DNA of 64,000 nucleotides from Litoribaculum gwangyangense. Its GTDB lineage: Bacteria > Bacteroidota > Bacteroidia > Flavobacteriales > Flavobacteriaceae. Shown piece after piece: positions 34,290-44,263 of this stretch; the stretch's first letter is position 1, and each line of letters begins with the position of its first letter. The notes beneath the pieces were generated by a model. It ran no database searches. It was not told the DNA's origin and saw nothing but the letters and a program-made list of their open reading frames with translations. The stretch lies in the NCBI RefSeq assembly GCF_039543505.1, contig NZ_BAABJW010000005.1, positions 124,001 to 188,000 of the forward strand, given 5' to 3'. A program made the position numbers and the translations under genes.

Positions 34290-35852
34290 TTATTTATCAG
34301 ATTCAAGACCTCCAAAATTAGTATCCGAAATGGCTCTTAACTCTTCGATGGTAAGTGTATTACCATAATTACTTTTTAATGCATACAATTCTTCTTTTAA
34401 TTTTTTTATTAAATTGGTATGTTTTTTTGAATTTATTAAGTTGTTCAATTCTGAAGGGTCCTTTTTTAAATCATACAATTCCCAAAGATCCACATCATAA
34501 TAAAAATGAATGAGTTTATATCTTTCCGTTCTTATACCGTAGTGCGGCTGTACATGATGCCAAAAGGGATATTCGTAATAATGATAATACATAGATTGGC
34601 GCCAGTTTTTTGGAGTTTTGCCTTTTAGGTTTTGATAAAAACTTTTACCTTGTATCTCATTGGGAACAGGAATTCCCGCCATATCTAATAAAGTTGGTGC
34701 CATATCAATATTAGAAACGATATCTTTAACAACTGTTTTAGGTTTAATCAGTTTAGGATAACGAATTAAAAATGGCATTCTCAAAGATTCCTCGTACATA
34801 AAGCGTTTATCAAACCAACCGTGTTCTCCCAGAAAAAAACCTTGGTCTGATGCATAAATAACAATCGTATTTTCCTCTAGTCCGTTTTCTTTTAAATAGT
34901 TTAATACACGACCTATATTTTCATCTACAGATTTAATGGTGGCTAAGTAGTCTTTAATATAAGTTTGATATTTCCATCTTTTAAGAGCTTCTCCAGAAAG
35001 TGAATCGTTGGGAGTTACAATTTCTCCGGGATTATTACCATAATCAAGCCATTTTCTAACCTCTTTTGGGGTTAATGTATCTGGTGGATTCATTTTCATA
35101 TCTCTTCTGTTAAAGAAATCCATGGTCATATGGGTGTCTCCGGCAGTTTGTTCTCTACCAATATAATTGTCATTAAATGTGTCAGGATATGGTAAATCCT
35201 GATTTTCCCATAAATCTTCATATTTTTTATCTGGAGCCCATTCTCTGTGGGGTGCTTTGTATTGAAGAAGTAAACAAAAAGGGGTTTCTTTGTTTGTTTG
35301 CTCCAACCAGTTTAAAGCAAAATCGGTTGTTAAGTTAGTAGCATAGCCCTCTTCTTTAACAGCTATACCGTTTTCGCTATAAGTTGGATTCCAATAAACA
35401 CCTTGTTCACCATGGTCAATATGATATTTGTAATAATCAAAACCTTGAGGTTCGGAAGCGAGATGCCATTTTCCGACCAACGCTGTTTGATAGCCCCTTT
35501 TTTGTAATGCCTTTGGGTAAGTCCACTGAGAACCATTAAAGTTTCCACCCTGGAAGTTTTTGTAATATTTATTGATATGGCTGTATTTTCCTGTTAAAAT
35601 GGACGCTCTACTTGGTCCACATATGGCGTTCGTGCAAAGCGCATTGGTGAGTATGGCACCTTCATTAGCAATTCTATCAATATTAGGAGTTGGTGCTATA
35701 TCCTTAAAAAAATCATTATACGCTGAAATAGCATTAGTAGCATGATCGTCAGAAAGTATAAAAACTATATTTGGTCGTTTAGAGTCAAAACTTTTGCTTT
35801 GCGAGAATACAGAACAAGAAAAAACAAACAATAGAACAAAAACATTTTTCAT
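34290..35852 (-). CDS. Sulfatase, N-acetylglucosamine-6-sulfatase-like (S1 family)
   Basis: This 520-residue secreted type I sulfatase has a signal peptide (MKNVFVLLFVFSCSVFSQ) and the motif CGPSR with Cys78 as the formylglycine precursor. Metal sites are FILSDDHATNAI and IYASDQGFFLGEHGWFDKRFMYEES. Near the C-terminus, MYYHYYEYPFWHHVQPHYGIR and WELYDLKKDPSELNNL match the group containing glucosamine-6-sulfatases. I set the start at ATG 35852, not 33 bases upstream, because the signal peptide begins there. It is the only minus-strand gene inside the polysaccharide locus and diverges from the GH130 gene, so it has its own promoter. Confidence 0.93.
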   Translation of the reverse strand: MKNVFVLLFVFSCSVFSQSKSFDSKRPNIVFILSDDHATNAISAYNDFFKDIAPTPNIDRIANEGAILTNALCTNAICGPSRASILTGKYSHINKYYKNFQGGNFNGSQWTYPKALQKRGYQTALVGKWHLASEPQGFDYYKYHIDHGEQGVYWNPTYSENGIAVKEEGYATNLTTDFALNWLEQTNKETPFCLLLQYKAPHREWAPDKKYEDLWENQDLPYPDTFNDNYIGREQTAGDTHMTMDFFNRRDMKMNPPDTLTPKEVRKWLDYGNNPGEIVTPNDSLSGEALKRWKYQTYIKDYLATIKSVDENIGRVLNYLKENGLEENTIVIYASDQGFFLGEHGWFDKRFMYEESLRMPFLIRYPKLIKPKTVVKDIVSNIDMAPTLLDMAGIPVPNEIQGKSFYQNLKGKTPKNWRQSMYYHYYEYPFWHHVQPHYGIRTERYKLIHFYYDVDLWELYDLKKDPSELNNLINSKKHTNLIKKLKEELYALKSNYGNTLTIEELRAISDTNFGGLESDK

Positions 35853-36146
35853 AAAACTTTTTAAATAAATAAAGATTATAAACAAATTTAAGGCACCAAA
35901 CTTTTAATGCAGTTTGTTTTTCAAGCAAAGTACTCTTTTTATTGACCATTATGTAGTGAAGTTAAGATATTAAACTTTTTAAAATACTTATTAAATCAAT
36001 ATAAGATCTAATGATTCCTCAGTAAATTTTCCCTTCATTTTACATGTTCTGAACATATTTTCTAACACATTGAACTATTTTAAAACCTTTAATTACATTC
36101 ATAAAAGTATTATTGTACTTATATAATAACTAACTTTTTTAATAAA
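35853..36146. promoter_or_regulatory. Divergent promoter region between a sulfatase and the GH130 gene
   Basis: About 294 AT-rich bases without a gene separate two divergent starts. On the minus strand a perfect -7 box TAAATTTG (35883-35890) lies 31 bases before the sulfatase start. On the plus side a near-consensus TATTATTG (36108-36115) lies 31 bases before the GH130 start. No convincing -33 partners are visible, which would fit activator-dependent promoters. Confidence 0.45.
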
Positions 36147-37172
36147 ATGAAACTTAAAAAATTTGAAGGTAACCCTATATTATCTCCTAATCCTGAAAAC
36201 GATTGGGAAAACCTGGTTGTTTGTAATCCAGGAGTTTATTATGATAACGGAAAATTCTACATGCTCTATAGAGCAGCAGGTGATGATGAAGAGCATGTGA
36301 TCCGCTTTGGTTTAGCAATAAGTGATGATGGGTACCATTTCGAGCGTGTTTCAGATGAGCCAGTACTGGGGCCAAGCGATGAAGGCCCAGACATGGGTTG
36401 TATAGAAGACGCTCGTATCATTAAATTGGACGATTATTATTATGTAACATATGCTTTTAGACCATTTCCCCCTGGTCAATACTGGAAATTCAGACATGAT
36501 GAAGTATTAACATCAGATCATGGCCCTCATGCACCTCATTTTATTAAGAAGAATATGGCAAATTCTGCTTTGGCTATGACCAAAGATTTTAAAAACTGGA
36601 TTAAACTGGGAAGAATTACCGATTCTAATTTAGATGACAGAGATGTTATTTTATTTCCAGAAAAAATAAACGGAAAATATGCCATGTTGCATCGTCCAAA
36701 AGAATGGGTTGGTGAATCATATAGTCTTGATAAACCTGCCGTTTGGATAAGGTTTAGTGACGATATGTTATTATGGAAAGAACCAAGTACCATGCTAATT
36801 GCTGGTATTAATGGTGGATGGGAAGAAAAAGTGGGGGGCAGCACGCCACCTTTAAAAACAGACAGGGGCTGGTTAGTTTTATATCATGGCGTGGAAAATG
36901 GAGGCTTAGGTTATTATAGAGTAGGAGCTGTCATGTTAGATTTAGAAGATCCCACAAAAATTATAGGCAGAACTAAAGATTATATCATGGAGCCTGAATT
37001 TGATTACGAGATTGAAGGTTATTATAAGGGGTGTGTTTTTCCTACAGGAAATATGATTATAGATGATACACTTTACGTTTATTATGGAGGTGCAGATAAA
37101 TATATTGGTTTGGCGACCTGCAATGTAAACGAATTAATAGAATTCACATTAAGCAAAGAACAGAATTCATAA
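36147..37172 (+). CDS. GH130 family glycoside phosphorylase/hydrolase
   Basis: This 341-residue five-bladed propeller enzyme has no signal peptide, so it is probably cytoplasmic. Family blocks are FEGNPILSPNPENDWEN at the start, CNPGVYYDNGKFYMLYRAAG, GCIEDARI with the likely catalytic Asp88, and GGSTPPLKTDRGWLVLYHG. GH130 enzymes phosphorolyse or hydrolyse beta-mannosides such as mannosyl-glucose, mannosyl-GlcNAc or 1,2-mannobiose. Which reaction applies cannot be told by eye. The sodium-solute symporter starts 11 bases downstream, suggesting import of an oligosaccharide or sugar and its processing inside the cell. Confidence 0.88.
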   Translation: MKLKKFEGNPILSPNPENDWENLVVCNPGVYYDNGKFYMLYRAAGDDEEHVIRFGLAISDDGYHFERVSDEPVLGPSDEGPDMGCIEDARIIKLDDYYYVTYAFRPFPPGQYWKFRHDEVLTSDHGPHAPHFIKKNMANSALAMTKDFKNWIKLGRITDSNLDDRDVILFPEKINGKYAMLHRPKEWVGESYSLDKPAVWIRFSDDMLLWKEPSTMLIAGINGGWEEKVGGSTPPLKTDRGWLVLYHGVENGGLGYYRVGAVMLDLEDPTKIIGRTKDYIMEPEFDYEIEGYYKGCVFPTGNMIIDDTLYVYYGGADKYIGLATCNVNELIEFTLSKEQNS

Positions 37173-37183
37173 ATACCAACCAA

Positions 37184-38812
37184 ATGGAATCAACTAACTT
37201 CATTACAGATGGCCCTTCTTGGGTAAACGGGCTTTCTTGGGCAGATATTATAATAATTATATTTTATTTTTTGTTCATAGTCTACCTTGGTGTTAAGTAC
37301 AGCAAAAGCAAAGACGAAAACTCTTATTTTTTAGCAGGAAGAGGTATGGGTTGGGGCGTTATTGGGTTTTCTCTATTCGCAGCAAGTATTTCCAGCTCCA
37401 CCCTAATTGGGCAAGCTGGTGATGCTTACAGCACGGGTATTGCGGTTTTTAATTACAATTTGATTTCGGTTATAGTCATGATATTTTTTGCATGGTTTAT
37501 TTTACCATTCTATATCAAATCGAAAATATTTACAATACCTGAGTTTCTCGAAAAAAGATTTAATGTAGCATCTCGGTATTATTTTTCAGCAATAACAATT
37601 GTTGTTAATATATTTTTAGATGCCGCTGGGTCTTTGTATGCAGCAGCCATGGTCATGAAGTTAGTATTTCCAGAAGCTTCCATATTAACCTTGTCGATTG
37701 TATTTGCTATTGTCGTAGCAGCTTATACCATTCCTGGTGGACTTTCAGCAGCTATTAGAGTAGATTTAATGCAAGGAATTTTTCTTTTAGTTGGTTCTAT
37801 GGTTTTAACGGTTTACGCTACCTACAATGGAGGCGCCGAATATGTTAGGGAATTACTTGCCGATGGTGATGTTTTAATGAAATTAGTGAGACCAAATGAT
37901 GATACCTCGGTGCCTTGGTTAGGAATGATTGTTGGCATACCTATTATTGGACTGTTTTTTTGGGGAAATAATCAGCAATTGGTGCAACGTGTTCTGACTG
38001 CGAAATCTATTGATGAAGGAAGGAAAGGGGTTTTGCTTGTTGGATTCCTAACCATGTTAACATTGTTTTTAATAATAATTCCTGGGGTTATGGCTATCAA
38101 GTTATTTCCAGGGTTGCCCAAACCAGACATGGTTTACCCTAATTTAATCATGGAACTTCTTCCCAATGTCTTAATAGGCTTTATGATAGCGGCTATGGTA
38201 GCTGCTCTAACATCTTCTTTAAGTGGATTGTTAAATTCCGTTGCGACACTCTTTACCATGGATTTCTATGACAAGATAGCTCCTAACAGTACTTCCAAGA
38301 AGAAAGTAAGAGTTGGTAAAATGGCTTCCTTAACGGTGTTAATAATAGCCGTTATGTGGGCTCCACAAATTGGTAAACAATTTGGTACGCTATTAAAATA
38401 TTATCAGGAAATGCTGTCTATGATGGCACCTCCCATTGTTGCTGCATTTATTTTAGGTATATTTTGGAAAAGAACCAACGCAACGGGCGCTTTTACTGGA
38501 CTGATAGCTGGAATATTGTTAGGGATAGCTAATATTTTTTCTACAATAAACTATGGGCATTCCATTTTTGGAGATATGCACTTTCTCCTAACCATTCCAT
38601 TCTATTTTGTTTGGAGTATGTTAGTAATGATTATTGTAAGTTTATTAACAGCAAAACCGCCTCTTGAAAAAACTGAAAACTTAACGTTTTCAATGGCAGA
38701 ATTTAAGTCGGAAACACTTAGTCTGAAAGGTCAACCTTATTATAAGAGCTATCGATTTTGGTCATATTTGCTATTGGCCTTTTCAGTATTGATTTTAATT
38801 TTATTTTGGTAA
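37184..38812 (+). CDS. Sodium:solute symporter (SSS family)
   Basis: This 542-residue inner-membrane transporter has about 14 helices. It begins with the SSS pattern ADIIIIIFYFLFIVYLGVKYSKSKDENSYFLAGR, followed by GFSLFAASISSSTLIGQAGDAYS and later AAMVAALTSSLSGLLNSVATLFTMDFYDK (sodium-site helix) and QEMLSMMAPPIVAAFILGIFWKR. Family members in such loci carry monosaccharides, sialic acids or uronates with sodium. Its place between GH130 and a sulfatase suggests that it takes up the released sugar from the periplasm. The exact solute is not deducible. Confidence 0.92.
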   Translation: MESTNFITDGPSWVNGLSWADIIIIIFYFLFIVYLGVKYSKSKDENSYFLAGRGMGWGVIGFSLFAASISSSTLIGQAGDAYSTGIAVFNYNLISVIVMIFFAWFILPFYIKSKIFTIPEFLEKRFNVASRYYFSAITIVVNIFLDAAGSLYAAAMVMKLVFPEASILTLSIVFAIVVAAYTIPGGLSAAIRVDLMQGIFLLVGSMVLTVYATYNGGAEYVRELLADGDVLMKLVRPNDDTSVPWLGMIVGIPIIGLFFWGNNQQLVQRVLTAKSIDEGRKGVLLVGFLTMLTLFLIIIPGVMAIKLFPGLPKPDMVYPNLIMELLPNVLIGFMIAAMVAALTSSLSGLLNSVATLFTMDFYDKIAPNSTSKKKVRVGKMASLTVLIIAVMWAPQIGKQFGTLLKYYQEMLSMMAPPIVAAFILGIFWKRTNATGAFTGLIAGILLGIANIFSTINYGHSIFGDMHFLLTIPFYFVWSMLVMIIVSLLTAKPPLEKTENLTFSMAEFKSETLSLKGQPYYKSYRFWSYLLLAFSVLILILFW

Positions 38813-38822
38813 AAAACACATA

Positions 38823-40307
38823 ATGAAAAGAAATAATTTTTATAAAATATTATTAACAACCTTAACACTTACATTTGTTATTTCATCTTGTAAAAAAGAA
38901 TATCCAGAAAAAAGACCAAATTTTTTGTTCATTCTTGTAGATGACCAACCTTATGATGCTTTGGAATCCAGTGGGAGGTATCCTTTTTTGAAAACCCCTA
39001 ATATGGAACGGTTGGAAAATGAAGGAGCAAAATTTAATAACTTCTTTGTAACCCAATCCATTTGTTCGCCTTCTAGAGCAAGTTTTTTAACGGGAACATA
39101 TCCTCATATTCACGGGGTTAATCAAAATAATCCTCATGTAGATCCTGATTGGAAGAACTACCAACCCTATAATCAGTTGTTACAACAAGAAGGTTACCAA
39201 ACGGCTCATATAGGAAAAATTCATATGGCTCATTATGAAGGAAAAAAGCATATTAGGCCGGGCTTTGATTATTGGTATAGTTTTATAGGACAAGGGGAAT
39301 ATTTTGATCCAATGGTTAATAATAATGGAAAAGAATATCAGGAAAAGGGCTATATGACCGATATTTTAACCGAGAAAGCACTGGCTTGGTTGAAAGAAAA
39401 GAGAGATCCTGATAAACCTTTTAGTCTAAATTTATGGCACAAAGCAGTGCATGAAAATCATTCTCCTGCTCCAAGACACGAAAATATGTATGCAGAGGAT
39501 TCTCTACCTGTTCCACCTTTCAATACGCATCTTGAGAACTTTAAGGGCAAACCTGAATGGCAAAGGATTAAAGCTTGGGACTCCAAATGGAAAGAATATG
39601 TTCAAAGCGATACATTAGCACCAAAACCATGGCCCATTAAAGGCGATAAATTTAAAAAACTTTTGGAATGCTTAGGTGCTGTTGATGAATCATTGGGTCA
39701 GGTTTTAAAAACATTGGAAGAGATGGGGGAGCTTGATAATACCGTTATTATTTATAGTAGCGACAATGGTTATTTTATGGGTGAGCACGGTTATTGGGAT
39801 AAACGAATTGCTTATGACAATTCGATGCGAATCCCAATGCTAATAAGATATCCTAAAAAGATAAGGACAGGAATTGAGATAAATAAATTAGGCTTAAACA
39901 TCGATTTAGCGCCCACCATACTTGAATTAGCAGGTATTGAAACACCAAATTATATGCAGGGAACATCAATGGTAAATCTATTTGACGATAATTCAGAAAA
40001 TAGTAATTGGAGAACATCATTTATGTTTGAATATTATGTTGATGATGCTTATCCCTATGCGGGTCCAAATATGTTAGCGATTCGAACTGATAAATTCAAA
40101 CTGGTGGACGCCTTTTTACCTAATGATATTGATGAATTGTATGATTTGGAAAAAGATCCCGGGGAAATGATTAACCTAATTAATGATCCCGAATATGACC
40201 TTGTGGAGCAAGAACTTCGAGCAGAACTTGAAAATCAGAAAATTAAATATAAATATAATCCTGATCGCGATTGGTGGTTAAGAACTCAAGTCACTCAAAG
40301 CAAATAA
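38823..40307 (+). CDS. Sulfatase (S1 family) lipoprotein
   Basis: This 494-residue type I sulfatase has a lipobox (FVISSC) and the motif CSPSR with Cys81 to be matured. Metal sites are FILVDDQPYDALESSG and IYSSDNGYFMGEHGYWDKR. The KALAWLKEKRDPDKPFSLNLWHKAVHENHSPAPRHENMY segment is broadly like arylsulfatases of marine sulfated-polysaccharide loci. It is ten bases downstream of the symporter and ends the GH130 - symporter - sulfatase operon. A strong terminator follows before the HTCS gene. The target sulfate position is unknown. Confidence 0.92.
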   Translation: MKRNNFYKILLTTLTLTFVISSCKKEYPEKRPNFLFILVDDQPYDALESSGRYPFLKTPNMERLENEGAKFNNFFVTQSICSPSRASFLTGTYPHIHGVNQNNPHVDPDWKNYQPYNQLLQQEGYQTAHIGKIHMAHYEGKKHIRPGFDYWYSFIGQGEYFDPMVNNNGKEYQEKGYMTDILTEKALAWLKEKRDPDKPFSLNLWHKAVHENHSPAPRHENMYAEDSLPVPPFNTHLENFKGKPEWQRIKAWDSKWKEYVQSDTLAPKPWPIKGDKFKKLLECLGAVDESLGQVLKTLEEMGELDNTVIIYSSDNGYFMGEHGYWDKRIAYDNSMRIPMLIRYPKKIRTGIEINKLGLNIDLAPTILELAGIETPNYMQGTSMVNLFDDNSENSNWRTSFMFEYYVDDAYPYAGPNMLAIRTDKFKLVDAFLPNDIDELYDLEKDPGEMINLINDPEYDLVEQELRAELENQKIKYKYNPDRDWWLRTQVTQSK

Positions 40308-40310
40308 TGC

Positions 40311-40348
40311 AAATACCCAATAAGTTCATATTGGGTATTTATTTTTTT
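40311..40348 (+). terminator. Terminator before the HTCS gene
   Basis: AAATACCCAATA and TATTGGGTATTT pair perfectly around a six-base loop and are followed by ATTTTTTT. It isolates the GH130 operon from the HTCS regulator, which must then have its own promoter in the remaining 30 bases or rely on read-through. Confidence 0.85.
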
Positions 40349-40377
40349 ACTATGTTTAATAAAACATTTTCACATTT

Positions 40378-43300
40378 ATGAACTGCCTTAAAAACTACTT
40401 TTTATTATTTATCGTTTTTGTAGTCTTTCATTTTTCTGCCTATTCTCAACTAGTTAAAAGGTTGGACACTAAAGAGGGTCTAATTAACGGCACAATAAAT
40501 ATTTTTGAAAAAGATAGCCTAGGATATTTCTGGATTGGTTCAGATAAAGGTCTTAATAGATACTCTGGTGTAGAGTTCAAGAATTACGATCTAAATGAAA
40601 TTACAAATGTTGAGGGTAGCGGTATCATAGATATATTAAATAGTAATGGGGTTTTATACATGATAAGTCTTAATGGCTATCTAATTAAATATGATTATGA
40701 GTACGATCGTTTTGACGAGATTTTGCATATAGAAAAAAAGAGATTTTTATCACTTGCAAAATTAGATGATGATAGAATTTTAATTGGTTTGGATTATGGG
40801 TTTATTATTTTCAATCTAAAATTGCATCAAGCTTCAGATATTTTACATCCAGAAACCTTTATTAATAGAAAAATTTTAGTCGTTGATAATATAGTGTATT
40901 CAGCCACTGGTAAAGGCTGCTATGTATATGAGTTTAAAAAGGAGTCTAGTACATTATTGCTTAAAGAAATAATATTAGAGAATAAAGACATTATTCACGT
41001 TGCATTAGATTTTAGAAATAGGCTTTGGATAGGTACTGAAGTTGAAGGATTATTTATAAAAGATGACAAGGAAATTACACAAGTTTACATTAATGAATTA
41101 CAGAAAAAAACTTACGCGATTCGGAAAATAAAATTCGACAATCAGCAAAATGCTCTTGTTGCTATAGACCGATTAGGACTTTTTGTGATAGATGAAAACC
41201 TTAAAATAACCAAAACATTTAGCCATAATTTAAATAATTTTAACAGCATAAGTCAAAATAGTATATACGAGATTTATGTTGATAATTTAAATGCCTACTG
41301 GCTGGGATTAAGAGAGGGGGGAATTAACATTATTTATGAAAATGACAATATTTTCAAAGAAATAAGCCATATACTTAATGATGATAATAGTATAAATAAC
41401 AATACCATAAGATCTATTTTTGAAACTAGTAATGGAGATTTATGGTTTGGTACTGAAAATGGTTTAAGCAAATTTGCAGACCAAGAGTTTATTAATTTTA
41501 CTAATAATCCAAAACTTTTCAATACTGCAGTACTGGCTATTGCCCAATACAAAGAGCATCTTTTACTAGGTACATATGGTGAAGGCCTATTAACCTTCGA
41601 TAAAGATAAAAACTTAATGATTAGTTCAGAGTTGGAACCAACGGTGCCTTCAAAATTAATTTTTCATATTTCTGTTTTTGATGACGATTTATGGATTGCG
41701 ATTGGAAATGATGGACCTTTAATGCATTATTATCAAGGTAGACATGTCAATAATTATGATGTTGGTTTGGTAAGGTATATGGTGAAAGGTTATGACGATA
41801 TAAATTACGCAGGTTCAAGCAATGGGTTTTATGAGATAAATAAAAGAAATAGAAGCGTTCGTAGGTTAAAAGAAGACATTTTTAGCAACTTAAACGAAAT
41901 ACACAATTTAAATTTTGATCCTTTAAACAACGCCATTTGGATTGGCTCCACAAATGGATTATACAAATTTGACCTAAGCGATGAATCATTAGAAAATATT
42001 AGTTTAAACACCAACAAAGAAATAGGCACTGTTTTTTCTGTTAAAAAAGATAATTTACAAAATTTGTATTTAGCATGTATATCGGGATTGTGGAGGTATG
42101 ACATTAAAAATAAACTATTCAGAAAATATAGCGATCAAGATGGACTATACATAGAAGAATTTGGAACTGGAGCCTCTGCTAAACTTAAGGATGGTCGTTT
42201 GGCTTTTGGTGGACCCGATGGAGCAGTTATTTTTCAGCCAATAGATTTTGAAAAAGACCGTACCATAAAAAATATTTATGTATCAAATTTTCAAATAAAT
42301 GGAAAAAAACCAGATAGTTTAACACTTAGTAAAAACATCAATTTTGTAAAAGATGTTGTCTTAAACTTCGATCAGAATACGATAGCGTTCAATTTTGAAA
42401 CTATAAAATTTCATGGGTCTAAAAGAAATCATTTTGAGTGGAAATTAAGTGGATATGATGAGAATTTAAGGAACTCATATGGGAACGAAAAAATTACCTA
42501 CTCAAATTTAAAACCAGGTAATTATAGACTTCTGGCAACAGGTTTTAATGCCGATGGGGAAAAGGCACAGAATGATTTTGTTTTGAACATTAAAATAAAA
42601 AAACCTTTTTGGAAAACTACAGTAGCGTTCATTTCCTATTTTTTAATTTCCTGCTTTTTTGTTTTCCTAATATACAAAGTAACCAAAGCTAATATTCGTA
42701 AAAGATTTGATGAAAATAGAATTAAATTTTTTGTTGAAGTAGCACATGATATTAGAACACCAGTATCTTTAATTCAACTCCTTGTTAAGCAGCTTTCCAA
42801 TCAAGAGAATGTAGAAAAATCGATAGAACTTATTCAAAGGAACACTGAAAACCTTAATGAGTATGTGACTCAACTTTTGGATTTCCAAAAAATTGATAAA
42901 AAGCAACTTAAACTTTCAGTTAGTAAAGTAGACTTAAAGGACTGCCTTGCTTCAATAATAAATGACTTTACCCCCATTCTGCAGGAGAAATCGATAGATA
43001 TTAATATGGATGTGAAGCATCTTCCCGTTTGGTTTGATAAACCAAAAATGAGCAGGATATTTTATAATTTAATATCAAATGCCATTAAATATAGTAATGA
43101 AGGTGGTGAAATTAATATTAAGGTCAACTTATGCAATGATAATACGATTAAAATTGATTTTGAGGATAATGGTATTGGCATACCTGAAAATCAACAAGAA
43201 CTTATTTTTAAGAGATTTACAAGAGGCACAAATGTTTCAAACAAGGGAATTCCTGGAACTGGTATAGGATTGATGCTTTCAAAAAAGATTGTAGAGCTAC

Positions 43301-44196
43301 ATGGAGGAAAAATACTTTTGGAAAGTAAAGAAAATATAGGATCTAAATTCACTGTTGTTTTACCCAATGGAACGGAACATTACCATAATGACGAACTTAT
43401 GGATGAAATTCAAATTCCTCAAAAGGAATATAAAGTGAATGATTTAATCAATAAGAGCAAACTAATACTTTTGGTTGAAGATAATGAGGAGCTAAGAAAG
43501 GCCATTAAAAATGAACTTACCAAGGATTATATAGTAATTGATGCTAATAATGGAAAAGAAGGATTGCTCATTGCACTTTCCAAAAGCCCTGATATAATCA
43601 TAACAGACGTAATGATGCCAGAAATGGACGGTAAAGAATTATGTAATTTGCTAAAAACAAATTTTAAAACCAGTCATATTCCTGTTATTATGCTAACTGC
43701 TTTGTCGGAGATAGATGATAAAATCCAAGGATTAGAAACAGGAGCAGATGCCTATGTTGAAAAACCTTTTAATGTAGAAGTCTTAAAAGCTACAATCAAC
43801 AACCTCATAAAATCAAGGAATAATGTTACAAATATTTTAGAGGATAAAGAGGTTAAAAAACAGCTGAGCCCAGATGAATTTTTTCTATCGGATGTTATTG
43901 AAATCATTAAGCAAAATATCAAGGAGAAAGATTTTTCTATAGACAATTTATGTGATGTTATGGGATTAAGTAGATCAAATCTATACAGGAAACTAACAGG
44001 TTTAATCCAAATGTCTCCCTCTGATTTGATAATAAAAATAAAATTATCTCATGCTGAAGAATTGATGAAAAGCAAAACTCACGCTAGGATTTCCGATATA
44101 GCCTACGAATCTGGTTTTAATGATCCAAAATATTTTAGTACACTCTTTAAAAAACACTACGGTAAAACACCTAAGGAGTTCATAGATGAAAATTAG
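40378..44196 (+). CDS. Hybrid two-component system sensor/regulator (HTCS)
   Basis: This 1272-residue one-protein two-component system spans the inner membrane. Signal peptide: about residues 1-24. Two seven-bladed Reg_prop propellers reach about residue 630, with repeats such as GYFWIGSDKGLNRYSG and DLWFGTENGLSKF, and a Y_Y_Y domain lies at about 650-740. Membrane helix: about 746-768. HisKA: VAHDIRTPVSLI with His790. ATPase: SNAIKYSNEGG, DNGIGIP and GTGIGL. Receiver: TDVMMPEMDG with Asp1077. AraC-type HTH: about 1165-1272. The H-box differs slightly from the usual SHEFRTPL. It should sense a periplasmic oligosaccharide and activate neighbouring operons, most likely the one starting at 44343. 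Confidence 0.96.
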   Translation: MNCLKNYFLLFIVFVVFHFSAYSQLVKRLDTKEGLINGTINIFEKDSLGYFWIGSDKGLNRYSGVEFKNYDLNEITNVEGSGIIDILNSNGVLYMISLNGYLIKYDYEYDRFDEILHIEKKRFLSLAKLDDDRILIGLDYGFIIFNLKLHQASDILHPETFINRKILVVDNIVYSATGKGCYVYEFKKESSTLLLKEIILENKDIIHVALDFRNRLWIGTEVEGLFIKDDKEITQVYINELQKKTYAIRKIKFDNQQNALVAIDRLGLFVIDENLKITKTFSHNLNNFNSISQNSIYEIYVDNLNAYWLGLREGGINIIYENDNIFKEISHILNDDNSINNNTIRSIFETSNGDLWFGTENGLSKFADQEFINFTNNPKLFNTAVLAIAQYKEHLLLGTYGEGLLTFDKDKNLMISSELEPTVPSKLIFHISVFDDDLWIAIGNDGPLMHYYQGRHVNNYDVGLVRYMVKGYDDINYAGSSNGFYEINKRNRSVRRLKEDIFSNLNEIHNLNFDPLNNAIWIGSTNGLYKFDLSDESLENISLNTNKEIGTVFSVKKDNLQNLYLACISGLWRYDIKNKLFRKYSDQDGLYIEEFGTGASAKLKDGRLAFGGPDGAVIFQPIDFEKDRTIKNIYVSNFQINGKKPDSLTLSKNINFVKDVVLNFDQNTIAFNFETIKFHGSKRNHFEWKLSGYDENLRNSYGNEKITYSNLKPGNYRLLATGFNADGEKAQNDFVLNIKIKKPFWKTTVAFISYFLISCFFVFLIYKVTKANIRKRFDENRIKFFVEVAHDIRTPVSLIQLLVKQLSNQENVEKSIELIQRNTENLNEYVTQLLDFQKIDKKQLKLSVSKVDLKDCLASIINDFTPILQEKSIDINMDVKHLPVWFDKPKMSRIFYNLISNAIKYSNEGGEINIKVNLCNDNTIKIDFEDNGIGIPENQQELIFKRFTRGTNVSNKGIPGTGIGLMLSKKIVELHGGKILLESKENIGSKFTVVLPNGTEHYHNDELMDEIQIPQKEYKVNDLINKSKLILLVEDNEELRKAIKNELTKDYIVIDANNGKEGLLIALSKSPDIIITDVMMPEMDGKELCNLLKTNFKTSHIPVIMLTALSEIDDKIQGLETGADAYVEKPFNVEVLKATINNLIKSRNNVTNILEDKEVKKQLSPDEFFLSDVIEIIKQNIKEKDFSIDNLCDVMGLSRSNLYRKLTGLIQMSPSDLIIKIKLSHAEELMKSKTHARISDIAYESGFNDPKYFSTLFKKHYGKTPKEFIDEN

Positions 44197-44263
44197 TAAC
44201 TATCATTGCGGCTAGTAGTTATTTTACCATAAGACTGGCGTGTTTTGGTTTTTGACCGAAATT

